From positions 1-64,000 of the forward strand of contig OY829943.1 of assembly GCA_963692465.1 (NCBI GenBank): a DNA stretch of 64,000 nt, read 5' to 3'. This stretch comes from JAUZOB01 sp963692465 (GTDB lineage Bacteria > Bacteroidota > Bacteroidia > Bacteroidales > Prolixibacteraceae). The position numbers were made by a program, and so were the translations under genes. Below the pieces are notes generated by a model. That model was given only the letters and a program-made list of their open reading frames with translations. It ran no database searches and was not told the DNA's origin. Below are positions 1 to 7,961 of the stretch, one piece after another; within the stretch, counting starts at the first letter, position 1; every line of letters begins with the position of its first letter.

Positions 1-176
1 ATGATACTATCTGTCCTTCCTGGTGATAAAAGCACACTTCTGTTTTTAGGGTTCTTTTTCAATTGGAGCGTAAGGTCCTTCATAGAGCCAGTCTGGAAAT
101 AAAAGCCTGTTTCGTCGGCGAACCAAAATCCCAGGGCACGCACATGAGGTTGATCATCTAACAGGCTTGTATCTAT
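1..176 (-). pseudogene. 5'-truncated remnant of a pyridoxamine 5'-phosphate oxidase-like (PPOX) protein
   Basis: Read on the minus strand, the first 176 bases translate to a stretch containing DDQPHVRALGFWFADETGFY and then FQTGSMKDLTLQLKKNP. This matches the FMN-binding split-barrel start of PPOX-class flavoproteins, which usually open with a short helix followed by an ATxDxxQPxVR strand. Here the frame is closed by a TAA at 179-177, just upstream of the homologous part, and no ATG precedes the QPHVR motif, so the N-terminal helix is missing. The 3' part lies outside the window, so how much remains cannot be judged. A frameshift right at the edge or an unusual start codon (for example CTG at about 164) is the alternative to a decayed gene. 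Confidence 0.55.
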
Positions 177-393
177 TTATTTGTATCCGCTCCATATTGT
201 AATAAAGAATTCGGTTACATGAGCTGAAATCTTTCTATTTTAAAATTTATAATTGTTTGTCATCATTACGTGTTAAATTGAAAAATTTGCTTGGTATTCT
301 CAAACATTTTTTAAACCTTTTAGCCACAAAAAATAATGGGATATTCCTTAGGAATTATTTCTCCAACAAAAAAATTGATATTTAGATCGGATT
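177..393. other. AT-rich intergenic region
   Basis: This AT-rich stretch lies between the PPOX remnant and the deacetylase gene. I see no reading frame with family resemblance, no convincing terminator and no clean TAnnTTTG box. The promoter of the deacetylase presumably lies here. Confidence 0.4.
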
Positions 394-1131
394 ATGAAAA
401 ACTTATTCTTATTGTGTCTGGTTCTTGCTCTGTTTGCATTACCATCTACTGCTAAAGACAAAATAAAAAAGATGCCGGATCGGCTGATTGTTCTCACTTT
501 CGATGATGCAGTCAGCAATCATGCAACCTTGGTGGCTCCTTTGCTGAAAAAATACAAATTCGGTGCTACTTTCTTTATTTGCGAATTCCAACCTGACTTT
601 GATACGAATAAAAAACAATACATGACATGGGAACAGATTAAAGGGATTTCGGATATGAACTTTGAAATTGGGAATCATACGGGCCATCATGTGGGGGTGG
701 CCGGATTACCCAAAGATAGTCTGATTAAAGAGCTTCAGTTTATTGACAACCGCTGTACTGAACATTCCATCCCAATTCCCCGGTCTTTTGCTTATCCGGG
801 TTGCACTCCTGACCCTGCCCTATTGTCTACGTTAAGCGAACATGGAATCTTATTTGCCAGAACATGCGAAAAACGGACCTATTCTCCGAAGAAAGATGAT
901 CCGCTACTCATTCCTTCTTTTGCAATTCAAGGTACAGACAAAAACCTTTTCTACGATGCTGTTAAGCAGGCTAAGAAAGGAGAAGTCGTCGTTATCTTGT
1001 TTCATGGAATCCCCGATTATGCCCACCCATGGGTTAATACACCTCCTGAACTATTCAAGGAATACATGAAATATCTGCACGATAATCACTTTACGGTTAT
1101 TGCTATGCGTGATCTTACAAAATATAGATAA
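394..1131 (+). CDS. Secreted polysaccharide deacetylase (NodB/CE4-like)
   Basis: The 245-residue protein starts with a cleavable signal peptide (about residues 1-20, ending PSTA), so it acts in the periplasm or at the surface. It carries the NodB homology motifs in order: TFDD at 35-38 (catalytic and metal Asp), HTGHH at 95-99 (metal His 95 and 99), RSFAYP at 130-135, and the late LFHG motif with His204. These are the metal-dependent N- or O-deacetylase residues that remove acetyl groups from glycans such as chitooligosaccharides, peptidoglycan or hemicellulose. The substrate cannot be read from sequence. It is transcribed convergently with the outer-membrane receptor gene at 1298-3631, and the GH20 and esterase genes nearby suggest a glycan-processing neighbourhood. 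Confidence 0.85.
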   Translation: MKNLFLLCLVLALFALPSTAKDKIKKMPDRLIVLTFDDAVSNHATLVAPLLKKYKFGATFFICEFQPDFDTNKKQYMTWEQIKGISDMNFEIGNHTGHHVGVAGLPKDSLIKELQFIDNRCTEHSIPIPRSFAYPGCTPDPALLSTLSEHGILFARTCEKRTYSPKKDDPLLIPSFAIQGTDKNLFYDAVKQAKKGEVVVILFHGIPDYAHPWVNTPPELFKEYMKYLHDNHFTVIAMRDLTKYR

Positions 1132-1297
1132 CCATATATTCATATTTCTGTTTTTTATTTCAAAGTTAATTCATTTGAGTTAAAGTCCCTGACATTCAGA
1201 CGCGGTATTATTTCACAATATAATATTGTTTTATTCAAAAATCAACCTCCATAACATTAACCTCACTACAAGTTGATTTTTCTCAACGATGCAACGT

Positions 1298-3631
1298 TTA
1301 TTTATGTTCTTCATCTATCGTAGCAGAATTTTGGTACCCTTTCGTCTTCTTCCCATGCTCCAGACGATAGGCTACACGGATACTAAAAATATTTCCGGTA
1401 TAGTTGAATGAGTTCTCTCTTGAAATGTAATGATAAAAATTTGTATTTATTTCCCGGATTGAGTTTTCCCGTACCAGCCATTTAAGAGGAGTAGCATAAA
1501 TAGCTACAACACTCAGTCTGTTCTTAAAGAAATTCTTCAACAACCCAATACGCCAACTATCTTCAATAGATTCATTAGTTCCCTGAATCAGCACACTTCT
1601 GTCCGTCTGACGGTTATATTCCAGCATAGCACCCCAGCTAAGTGTTTGGTTCATATACATTATAGATGGGCTAAAATTCCATGTATTGCATGCATTCCTG
1701 ATTCCTTCGTAACATACCTCTGGTCGCTCAAAGGAACAGATCATTGAGAATCGAAACATTTTTCCCAATGCATGATCAAAATTTATCCCAAAATGATATT
1801 TTCGAAAACTTGCATTTACAAATGAATCAAGTATATATCTTTCATTTTCCCAATTATAATACTGTGTGATGCCATTATTTGCATAACTTATTGAAGGATT
1901 AAGGGTAAGGCATTCCCACAATCGAACGCGTAATGTTAAATTGCGATACAACGCCTGTTTCAGAGACGGATTTCCTGAAAAATACATCAGCAGATTTTCC
2001 TTGTATTGATTGGTTGCAGTCTGGTCCAGATCTGGATATTCCACCGAACTATTATATTGAAGCGTAGCATCCAGCATGCCCGATGGTTTATAAAAGACCC
2101 TGACATCCGGCATAAAGGCAAAATATTTTCTCTCATCATTACTGTTTTTATTCCATATCCATTCTGCTCCGCCTCCGGCAGATGCACTTAGTTTCGAATT
2201 AAACTTACAGGAAAAATAGGCAAAAATACGATCTCTGTAATTATCCAGTTTTGAGTCACATGTTCCACTCTGCACGTTTTCAGATACATATTCTTTCCAT
2301 GTAGTTGAATAACCAAAGTTAAATGTGGTGCTTTCACCGATAAGACGAGTTGCTTCAGCATTAAACCGGGTATAGTTTTTCCGATTATCGTATTTGCTTT
2401 CTGATGCCGAAGAATTAATATCTCCTTGTACAAAGCTACGGTCGTAACTCTCCGTCAAATAATCATAGTTGAAGTCACTGTACAGTTCCCATTTCTCACC
2501 AATCTTTCCCCGGTAAAAAAGAGTTCCTGTCCCTTCTTTCCATTCCTCATAACGATGAGATTCTTGTATCTCATTCTTTGCATCTTCTCCGTATTCGGTG
2601 GTCCACAAAGAATAAGTATTATCATGTCTGTTATGATCGTACGAATATTTTCCCTGAAAAGAAAGAGTCTGATTCTTTGAAATTTGATAATCTATTCCAC
2701 CGGAAATATTAATCGCTTGCTTGGTGAAAAGTAAATTCGGTGTTTGGGAATTTAGTTCTGTGGAAACATTCTTAAGTATCCCCACATAATCTTCGCTGAT
2801 ATAATCCGAAGAACTCTTCTTTCTATATTCATACTCCAGACTTGCATTTACCGTTATATTATTATGTGTATATGTAAAATCAGTGCTCGGAATTTCGCTA
2901 TACAGTCTCTCCTTTTCATCCGATTTATTCAAGTTAAAGAAAGTTTTTTGTTTGACGGACAAATCCCACCCTACATAATCCTGTTTCAATATCAGATTGA
3001 TAATAGCCGCATAATTATCAGAGATGTATCGTCCACCGGGAGCATGGACAATTTCTACCCTTTCAATTCGCATCGGATTAATATCCTTGATGTAATCAGA
3101 AGTCTTCTCAATACCGTTTACTAACAACAAGATATTCTTCTGCCCATACACGCTAAGGGTATTGGCAAACCAATCATACTGGATTCCATGAATTTGTCCT
3201 AACATCTGAGCTGCGAAAGTCATCCCTTTTCGCAAACTGTCTGTAACCAGATAACTGTCTTTGTTGAAATCATGGGTTATTCTGTTCGCTTTTACCTCCA
3301 CATTTCCGAGTATTACAGCTGCAGGTGCAAGAAATGTAGTATCCGGCAAAGGATTGGATGCTGTAAGGTCTTTCTTATATACACGATATCCCATCAGATT
3401 AATCTTCAATATCCGGGCTTCCCTCACTTCCGGAAGTTTGAAAAAGCCTTTTGTATTCGTAACACCTGAATATATTGGGTTTCCAGTTGAGGTACACAAT
3501 GAAATTACGGCATATTCCAAGGGCTTGTGACTTAAACTGTCACATACAATGCCTTGGTATACCTGCGCTTTTAGATAAGTATAAGGGCACAAAATCAATA
3601 AAAAGCATAAAGTATAAAAGCGCACGTTCAT
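1298..3631 (-). CDS. Outer-membrane beta-barrel receptor with N-terminal carboxypeptidase-like domain
   Basis: This 777-residue protein has a signal peptide (about 1-22, ending LKAQ), then a carboxypeptidase-regulatory-like beta-sandwich at roughly 25-105 (it starts VYQGIVCDSLSHKPLEYAVI). A plug-like segment follows (about 130-215, with VLLVNGIEK-type and VEIVHAPGGRY motifs), then a long barrel of alternating aromatic strands to the C terminus. The order fits the Bacteroidota OMP_b-brl_3/TonB-dependent-receptor-like family, which lacks a clear TonB box. No SusD partner lies next to it, so it is not a standard Sus pair and its ligand is unknown. A weak -7 candidate (TCTATTTG) lies upstream on the minus strand near 3680. 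The C-terminal tail after the last strand is hydrophilic and slightly long for a barrel protein. Confidence 0.8.
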   Translation of the reverse strand: MNVRFYTLCFLLILCPYTYLKAQVYQGIVCDSLSHKPLEYAVISLCTSTGNPIYSGVTNTKGFFKLPEVREARILKINLMGYRVYKKDLTASNPLPDTTFLAPAAVILGNVEVKANRITHDFNKDSYLVTDSLRKGMTFAAQMLGQIHGIQYDWFANTLSVYGQKNILLLVNGIEKTSDYIKDINPMRIERVEIVHAPGGRYISDNYAAIINLILKQDYVGWDLSVKQKTFFNLNKSDEKERLYSEIPSTDFTYTHNNITVNASLEYEYRKKSSSDYISEDYVGILKNVSTELNSQTPNLLFTKQAINISGGIDYQISKNQTLSFQGKYSYDHNRHDNTYSLWTTEYGEDAKNEIQESHRYEEWKEGTGTLFYRGKIGEKWELYSDFNYDYLTESYDRSFVQGDINSSASESKYDNRKNYTRFNAEATRLIGESTTFNFGYSTTWKEYVSENVQSGTCDSKLDNYRDRIFAYFSCKFNSKLSASAGGGAEWIWNKNSNDERKYFAFMPDVRVFYKPSGMLDATLQYNSSVEYPDLDQTATNQYKENLLMYFSGNPSLKQALYRNLTLRVRLWECLTLNPSISYANNGITQYYNWENERYILDSFVNASFRKYHFGINFDHALGKMFRFSMICSFERPEVCYEGIRNACNTWNFSPSIMYMNQTLSWGAMLEYNRQTDRSVLIQGTNESIEDSWRIGLLKNFFKNRLSVVAIYATPLKWLVRENSIREINTNFYHYISRENSFNYTGNIFSIRVAYRLEHGKKTKGYQNSATIDEEHK

Positions 3632-3782
3632 TTTGTTTTCTCTTTTAGTAAGATATTTGATTATAAAATTACAAATAGAGCTATAATATTTTTATTGGGA
3701 AGAAAGGGTGTAATGTCAGCCCTTGGAAAACAAGTGTGGTATGATTTGTAGACATCTCTTTGCGCTATTAGAGTGCCTTCAA

Positions 3783-3819
3783 GCAAAGAGGAGTAAACAA
3801 ATTTGCTTACTCCTCTTGC
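3783..3819 (-). terminator. Hairpin downstream of the esterase gene
   Basis: AGAGGAGTAA pairs with TTACTCCTCT around a 10-nt loop, and the arms extend through GCAA/TTGC. It lies 34 bp past the minus-strand esterase stop and is followed on that strand by a weak TTTG tract. It probably ends the GH20-esterase transcript. Confidence 0.5.
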
Positions 3820-3852
3820 TGACTATTATGACAAGGTCATTAATCAAAGGAT

Positions 3853-4680
3853 TTATTTCGAACTGTTGAAGTAATTGCTCATAAACAACAATTGAAATTT
3901 GATGGAATTACCCCAGTAAGCCCATGTATGGCCGCCTGGACGGGCAATGTAATCGTGTGGAATATTACGGTACAAGAGCTGTTGGTGAAGATTCTCATTC
4001 ACATTATGAAAGAAGTCCTCTGTTCCGCAATCAATAATAATAGCAAGTGAGTTTGGAGTCAACAAATTCAGCATGTTGACGATGGTATTCTTCTCCCAGC
4101 GATCAGGATATTCGGCATAAGTTCCCAACCGTTTGGCTATGTCCCAATTGTTCGGGAAAGAGCGAATATCGACACCTCCACTCATACTTCCGGCAGCACC
4201 ATATACATCCTGATGCCTGAACGCGAGAAATAATGCACCTTGTCCACCCATACTCAGACCGGTAATAGCACGACCTGTCCGATTTTTTATTGTTTTATAT
4301 TTTGAATCAATTGCCTTAACCAATTCATTGGAAACGAATGTTTCATATTTCGAGGTCGGATCAACTGGGCTATCCCAGTACCAGCTACCGTATCCGCCAT
4401 CAGGACAAACAATGATCATATTATATTGATCAGCCGCCTTCTCAAAGCCTTTCGCACTGGTAATCCAGTCGAGATGGCATCCACTGTATCCATGCAGTAA
4501 GTACACTACCGGCAATTCTTTGGCCGAAGTATAATTGTCAGGAGTAATTACAACTGATTTTATATTCTTGTGCATTGAAGGGCTGTACGTTTGGATGGTG
4601 TCAATAATCGAAGCATGGACCGGTCCGAATGCCCAGATGCAAAGTAAAAAAGCAACAATCTGTTTCATCTTGATTTTCAT
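3853..4680 (-). CDS. Secreted alpha/beta-hydrolase esterase (esterase D / acetylxylan-esterase-like)
   Basis: This is a 275-residue serine hydrolase with a signal peptide (about 1-23, ending PVHA). The oxyanion-hole segment is LLHGYSGCHLDW (61-72). The nucleophile elbow is GLSMGG with Ser143, the acid is probably Asp222 (GTEDF) and the base His251 (GGHTWAYW). This is the PF00756 esterase family, which includes feruloyl and acetyl-xylan esterases and S-formylglutathione hydrolases. The signal peptide favours a role in removing ester groups from polysaccharides. It lies 70 bp downstream of the GH20 gene on the same strand and is probably co-transcribed with it. A second ATG four codons in (MKQIVAF) would also give a good signal peptide. 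Confidence 0.82.
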   Translation of the reverse strand: MKIKMKQIVAFLLCIWAFGPVHASIIDTIQTYSPSMHKNIKSVVITPDNYTSAKELPVVYLLHGYSGCHLDWITSAKGFEKAADQYNMIIVCPDGGYGSWYWDSPVDPTSKYETFVSNELVKAIDSKYKTIKNRTGRAITGLSMGGQGALFLAFRHQDVYGAAGSMSGGVDIRSFPNNWDIAKRLGTYAEYPDRWEKNTIVNMLNLLTPNSLAIIIDCGTEDFFHNVNENLHQQLLYRNIPHDYIARPGGHTWAYWGNSIKFQLLFMSNYFNSSK

Positions 4681-4750
4681 TATTCTGTTAGGTTTAAAGG
4701 TTAATTCAATATACTCAGGATATCATTAATTTTGAATCCATTTAACTCAC

Positions 4751-7033
4751 TTAATGGCTAAATGCCGAAGCAGGAATTTCTTCAAAATTCGATTGACTCG
4801 ATTTTCTATAATTCACTTTTATTTCGTTCCAGGAAGAAGGCCAACCTCCTATAATATTGTTCAGATAAATACTTTTAAAAGCATGTTTCCCTTTCGCAAG
4901 AGCAATAGAACCATCATTTCTTGAAAAACGTTTAACCTGCCCGTCATTGTTTACAATCAACTTACCGGCAATCCAGACCTGATCAACATCCGAATTAAAG
5001 AAATAAACTCCATCCTCCGGAATATCAACATACCCTTCAAAAGTCGCGGCAGAAGGAGTCATATAGTTAAATTTATCGGAAGACATAACCGAAACGACTG
5101 ACGTTTCCCATTTCTGAGCTTTTGCCAAATCTGCAACCTTTAAATAAGTTCCGGTAGTCAAACGCATATTTACCCCACTGGTTGTTTCTTTTTCTACAGC
5201 CGGAGTTAAGACCTCTTTAACGACTTTGATCGTTCTGACACCACTCATTTCACCGGTTGCCAAGATAGAACGAATCTTCAGTGTTGTCGTTTTATCAAAA
5301 TGGAGCGGTTTGGTATAAATAGCTGAGGTTGCATTCGGCTCACTTCCATTGAGCGTATAAAACATCTTTATCGGACGGGTTGTATGAAAGGATAAACTCA
5401 CTGTATCGGTAAAAGCAACGCTATTTCCCGGTCCTTCAGGCATCGGAATAGCATAGTTGATTTTATGAAGATCAAGCCGCTTATATTGATTTTCCATGCC
5501 GGTCAGAAACCGATTAAAATCTTTGTTCTCTTTTCGGGTCCAATTTACTTCTGCCAGAGCAATCAGCCTAGGATAAGTCATATACTCTGCAATTTTGGGC
5601 GTATACATATATTCCGACCAAACATTAGCCTGGCTTCCAAGAATATGATGTTGCATTGTTGCTGAGATATCTTTCGGAATCGGATCGTAACTATAGGACT
5701 TTCCCAACGTAGTATATCCACCTATCTCAACCGGTTCAACTTTACTGTCTCCCTGAAAATAACATAGATAAACCCAATCTCCCGGAGTCATGATGACATC
5801 ATGTCCCTGATTTGCAGCCTCAATTCCTCCGGCTTCACCTCTCCACGACATAATCGTTGCCGAAGGAGCTATTCCCCCTTCTAAAATCTCATCCCATCCA
5901 ACGATTTTTCTTCCTTTTGCTTCCAGAATCTTTTCAACTCTCTTTACAAAATAACTCTGAAGTTCCGCTTCATCTTTTAGTCCGTTATCCTTGATCCGCT
6001 TCTGACAATCAGGACATGTTTTCCATCGGTCTTTAGGCGCTTCATCCCCGCCAATATGAATATACTTAAAAGGAAAAAGCGGAACAACCTCCGAAAGAAC
6101 ATCATCAATAAATTTAAAAGTCTCTTCTTTTCCGGCACAGTAAATATCCGGTTCAACACCCCAAATGTTCCTTACTTTAAAAGGACCTCCGGTGCAAGAA
6201 TACTGAGGATAAGCCGTCAGTGCAGCCAAAGCATGACCAGGCATTTCAACTTCGGGCAAAATATCAATATAACGATCTTTAGCATATTTCACAATCTCAC
6301 GAATCTGATCCTGTGTGTAATACCCGCCGTAAACCTTTCCGTCTCCTTCAACCCGATAGGCGCCTTTTGCTGTTAACTGGGGATATTTCTTGATTTCTAT
6401 TCTCCAACCTTGATCTTCGGTAAGATGCCAGTGAAAAACATTCATCTTATACATCGCCATTACATCCAATTGCTTTTTAACAAAGTCGACGCTATAAAAA
6501 TGGCGGCATACATCCAACAACATCCCTCTCCACGCAAAACGGGGACTGTCGACTACTTCAACACAAGGAACCGTCCATTGCGATACTTTGGCACGAACCG
6601 GACTCTCAATCTGCGCAGGCAACAACTGCAGCAGCGTTTGTATTCCGTAAAACACCCCGTGTGCCGTACTTCCTTTTATGATAATATTTTCTGCAGATAC
6701 ATTAAGCTGATAGCCTTCTTTATTGCTAATCGTAGGATCTAACTCCAATGCGATATAATTCCCTGCCGGCTTATTGGCTACCGTTTTCAACGAGAACCCT
6801 GCAGCAGAAGTCAGCTTTTTGTTTAAAAAGCCTGCAATATTTTTCAATTGCTGATTTTGAATAAAAAATACGGTATTCCCTTTGATCTGAAACTCTCCGT
6901 TCTGAGGAATCACTTTCTCTGGTTGAGGAATAATCCTAATTCGACTTGTTTTACCCGAACCTGCTCCAAATACAGTTGTCCCTGCCAGCAGTATCGTGGT
7001 AAACAACATCATAAACTGGTGTACTCTTTTCAT
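4751..7033 (-). CDS. Beta-N-acetylhexosaminidase, GH20, with C-terminal PA14-like domain
   Basis: The 760-residue secreted protein (signal peptide about 1-23) has an N-terminal GH20b-type domain (about 30-165) and then the GH20 TIM barrel. The barrel shows HWHLTEDQGWRIEIKKYP (201-218) and the catalytic pair Asp330-Glu331 in HIGGDEAPKDRWK. GH20 enzymes use substrate-assisted catalysis, with the Asp holding the N-acetyl group and the Glu as acid/base, to release terminal GlcNAc or GalNAc. After the barrel come a short chitobiase-type C-terminal beta domain (about 540-610) and a PA14-like region (about 625-750; it contains FEGYVDIPEDGVYFF), which often binds carbohydrate. The esterase follows in the same orientation. 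A GH18 chitinase remnant lies upstream, so chitin-fragment use may once have been more complete here. Confidence 0.92.
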   Translation of the reverse strand: MKRVHQFMMLFTTILLAGTTVFGAGSGKTSRIRIIPQPEKVIPQNGEFQIKGNTVFFIQNQQLKNIAGFLNKKLTSAAGFSLKTVANKPAGNYIALELDPTISNKEGYQLNVSAENIIIKGSTAHGVFYGIQTLLQLLPAQIESPVRAKVSQWTVPCVEVVDSPRFAWRGMLLDVCRHFYSVDFVKKQLDVMAMYKMNVFHWHLTEDQGWRIEIKKYPQLTAKGAYRVEGDGKVYGGYYTQDQIREIVKYAKDRYIDILPEVEMPGHALAALTAYPQYSCTGGPFKVRNIWGVEPDIYCAGKEETFKFIDDVLSEVVPLFPFKYIHIGGDEAPKDRWKTCPDCQKRIKDNGLKDEAELQSYFVKRVEKILEAKGRKIVGWDEILEGGIAPSATIMSWRGEAGGIEAANQGHDVIMTPGDWVYLCYFQGDSKVEPVEIGGYTTLGKSYSYDPIPKDISATMQHHILGSQANVWSEYMYTPKIAEYMTYPRLIALAEVNWTRKENKDFNRFLTGMENQYKRLDLHKINYAIPMPEGPGNSVAFTDTVSLSFHTTRPIKMFYTLNGSEPNATSAIYTKPLHFDKTTTLKIRSILATGEMSGVRTIKVVKEVLTPAVEKETTSGVNMRLTTGTYLKVADLAKAQKWETSVVSVMSSDKFNYMTPSAATFEGYVDIPEDGVYFFNSDVDQVWIAGKLIVNNDGQVKRFSRNDGSIALAKGKHAFKSIYLNNIIGGWPSSWNEIKVNYRKSSQSNFEEIPASAFSH

Positions 7034-7074
7034 TCTTTCTAAATTGGCTATAACATTCCCTATTTATTGGACTT

Positions 7075-7104
7075 TAAATCTATTAAAATAAATTTAGACA
7101 CAAA
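7075..7104 (-). promoter_or_regulatory. Candidate Bacteroidota promoter for the GH20-esterase unit
   Basis: On the minus strand TTTG (7104-7101) is followed, 18 nt later, by TAGATTTA (7082-7075), one base from the TAnnTTTG consensus. It lies about 40-70 bp upstream of the GH20 start codon. Identification is by motif only. Confidence 0.4.
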
Positions 7105-7130
7105 CAGTTAAATTTTGCTATTTCTGATTT

Positions 7131-7369
7131 ATGTCATCTGACGTAACAATGATTTACACCGCACAATGCGTTAACTATGTCGACTATATCAATCTTATCT
7201 GTATAATGGCTACTCTTTCAATAGTCGCGATCTATTACAACAAAAAACTCATTACCTCATCGAAAACGGTTATGCAGGAATCTTTGCATGGGAACTCAGT
7301 CAGGATGCAGATTTTTCCTCCGATTATTCACTAATTCGATCAATTATTCAGGGAAAACAAAAGAAGTAG
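7131..7369 (+). pseudogene. Decayed GH18 chitinase fragment
   Basis: Two short coding pieces in different frames resemble parts of GH18 chitinases. From 7131 one frame reads ...CVNYVDYINLI..., like the conserved barrel strand YVDYINLMTYD. Within a few codons the resemblance passes to another frame, which from 7202 reads YNGYSF and then NGYAGIFAWELSQD and YSLIRSI before a TAG at 7367-7369. That second piece is the typical C-terminal end of GH18 enzymes. The DxxDxDxE catalytic strand and most of the barrel are absent. In-frame stops and the frame change show that this is a collapsed remnant, left by internal deletion, and not a small gene. Its neighbour is a GH20 hexosaminidase, the usual metabolic partner of a chitinase. 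Confidence 0.6.
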
Positions 7370-7422
7370 ATGCAACCGGCCATATAATAAACGGTATGGA
7401 CGGGACTAAACCCGGTTGTATT

Positions 7423-7773
7423 TTAAGTTTCCGGGAGAAACAAGGCATTAGAGCCTTTTTCTCCGTTTCTGATTCGATAGACCTCCTCTATGTTAGAAAC
7501 GAAGATCTTACCATCCCCCATCTCGCCGGTACGCCCGGACTCAATTATCGCATTAATAGTCCGTTCTAAATTCTGGTCACGGACAACAATAGAAAGTAAT
7601 CTTCGTTGTATGTAACTTGATTCAAAAATCTGTCCCCGTACCATCAAGCCTTCTTTCTCTTTTCCGGTTCCGGTTATATCCCAATAAGAGAACCACTCAA
7701 TATCAGCTGCATACAATGCATCCTTTACTTCTTCAAATTTCGATTTACGAATAATGGCTTCTATCTTTTTCAT
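7423..7773 (-). CDS. P-II family nitrogen-regulator-like protein
   Basis: The 116-residue protein has the P-II start MKKIEAIIRKSKFEEVKDAL and the conserved C-terminal segment GEMGDGKIFVSNIEEVYRIR (B-loop and following strand), which binds ATP/ADP and 2-oxoglutarate in the family. The T-loop is altered: the region equivalent to HTELYRGAEY reads EGLMVRGQIF, so the uridylylation Tyr51 of GlnB/GlnK is replaced by a non-Tyr residue. Most P-II proteins of this type sit beside an ammonium transporter gene, but none is in this window, so it is an orphan. It faces the GH18 remnant and stands divergent from the ATPase at 7962. It probably senses energy or 2-oxoglutarate for an unidentified partner. Confidence 0.85.
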   Translation of the reverse strand: MKKIEAIIRKSKFEEVKDALYAADIEWFSYWDITGTGKEKEGLMVRGQIFESSYIQRRLLSIVVRDQNLERTINAIIESGRTGEMGDGKIFVSNIEEVYRIRNGEKGSNALFLPET

Positions 7774-7889
7774 AACTTAAAACTAAAAACGTTATAAATT
7801 TAATATTTTAAGTCATTTAATGACCGTTATCTGAAATCGTATTCCTCCAAAAAGGATAATCTTTCCCCTCACAGAATATCTAATCACTT

Positions 7890-7931
7890 TTATTCGATCA
7901 TCATTATTTGATTTCAATTATTCGATTTAAA
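7890..7931 (+). repeat. Three 14-bp direct repeats upstream of the ATPase gene
   Basis: TTATTCGATCATCA, TTATTTGATTTCAA and TTATTCGATTTAAA follow each other without spacer at 7890, 7904 and 7918. The shared core is TTATTYGAT, and a degenerate fourth unit (TAATTACATTTACA) follows. The array ends about 30 bp before the ATPase start codon, where its promoter should be, so it is a candidate operator array for a DNA-binding regulator. Confidence 0.6.
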
Positions 7932-7961
7932 TAATTACATTTACATAAAGCGTAAATCATC

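Noticed and set aside
6056..6742. Two plus-strand open frames of about 106-110 codons in the GH20 gene
   Set aside because: They are antisense shadows of the hexosaminidase, with no start signals or recognisable domain.
7890..7931. 14-bp repeats considered as a CRISPR or plasmid iteron array
   Set aside because: There are no spacers and no replication gene. Position just before an ATPase start codon suits an operator better.
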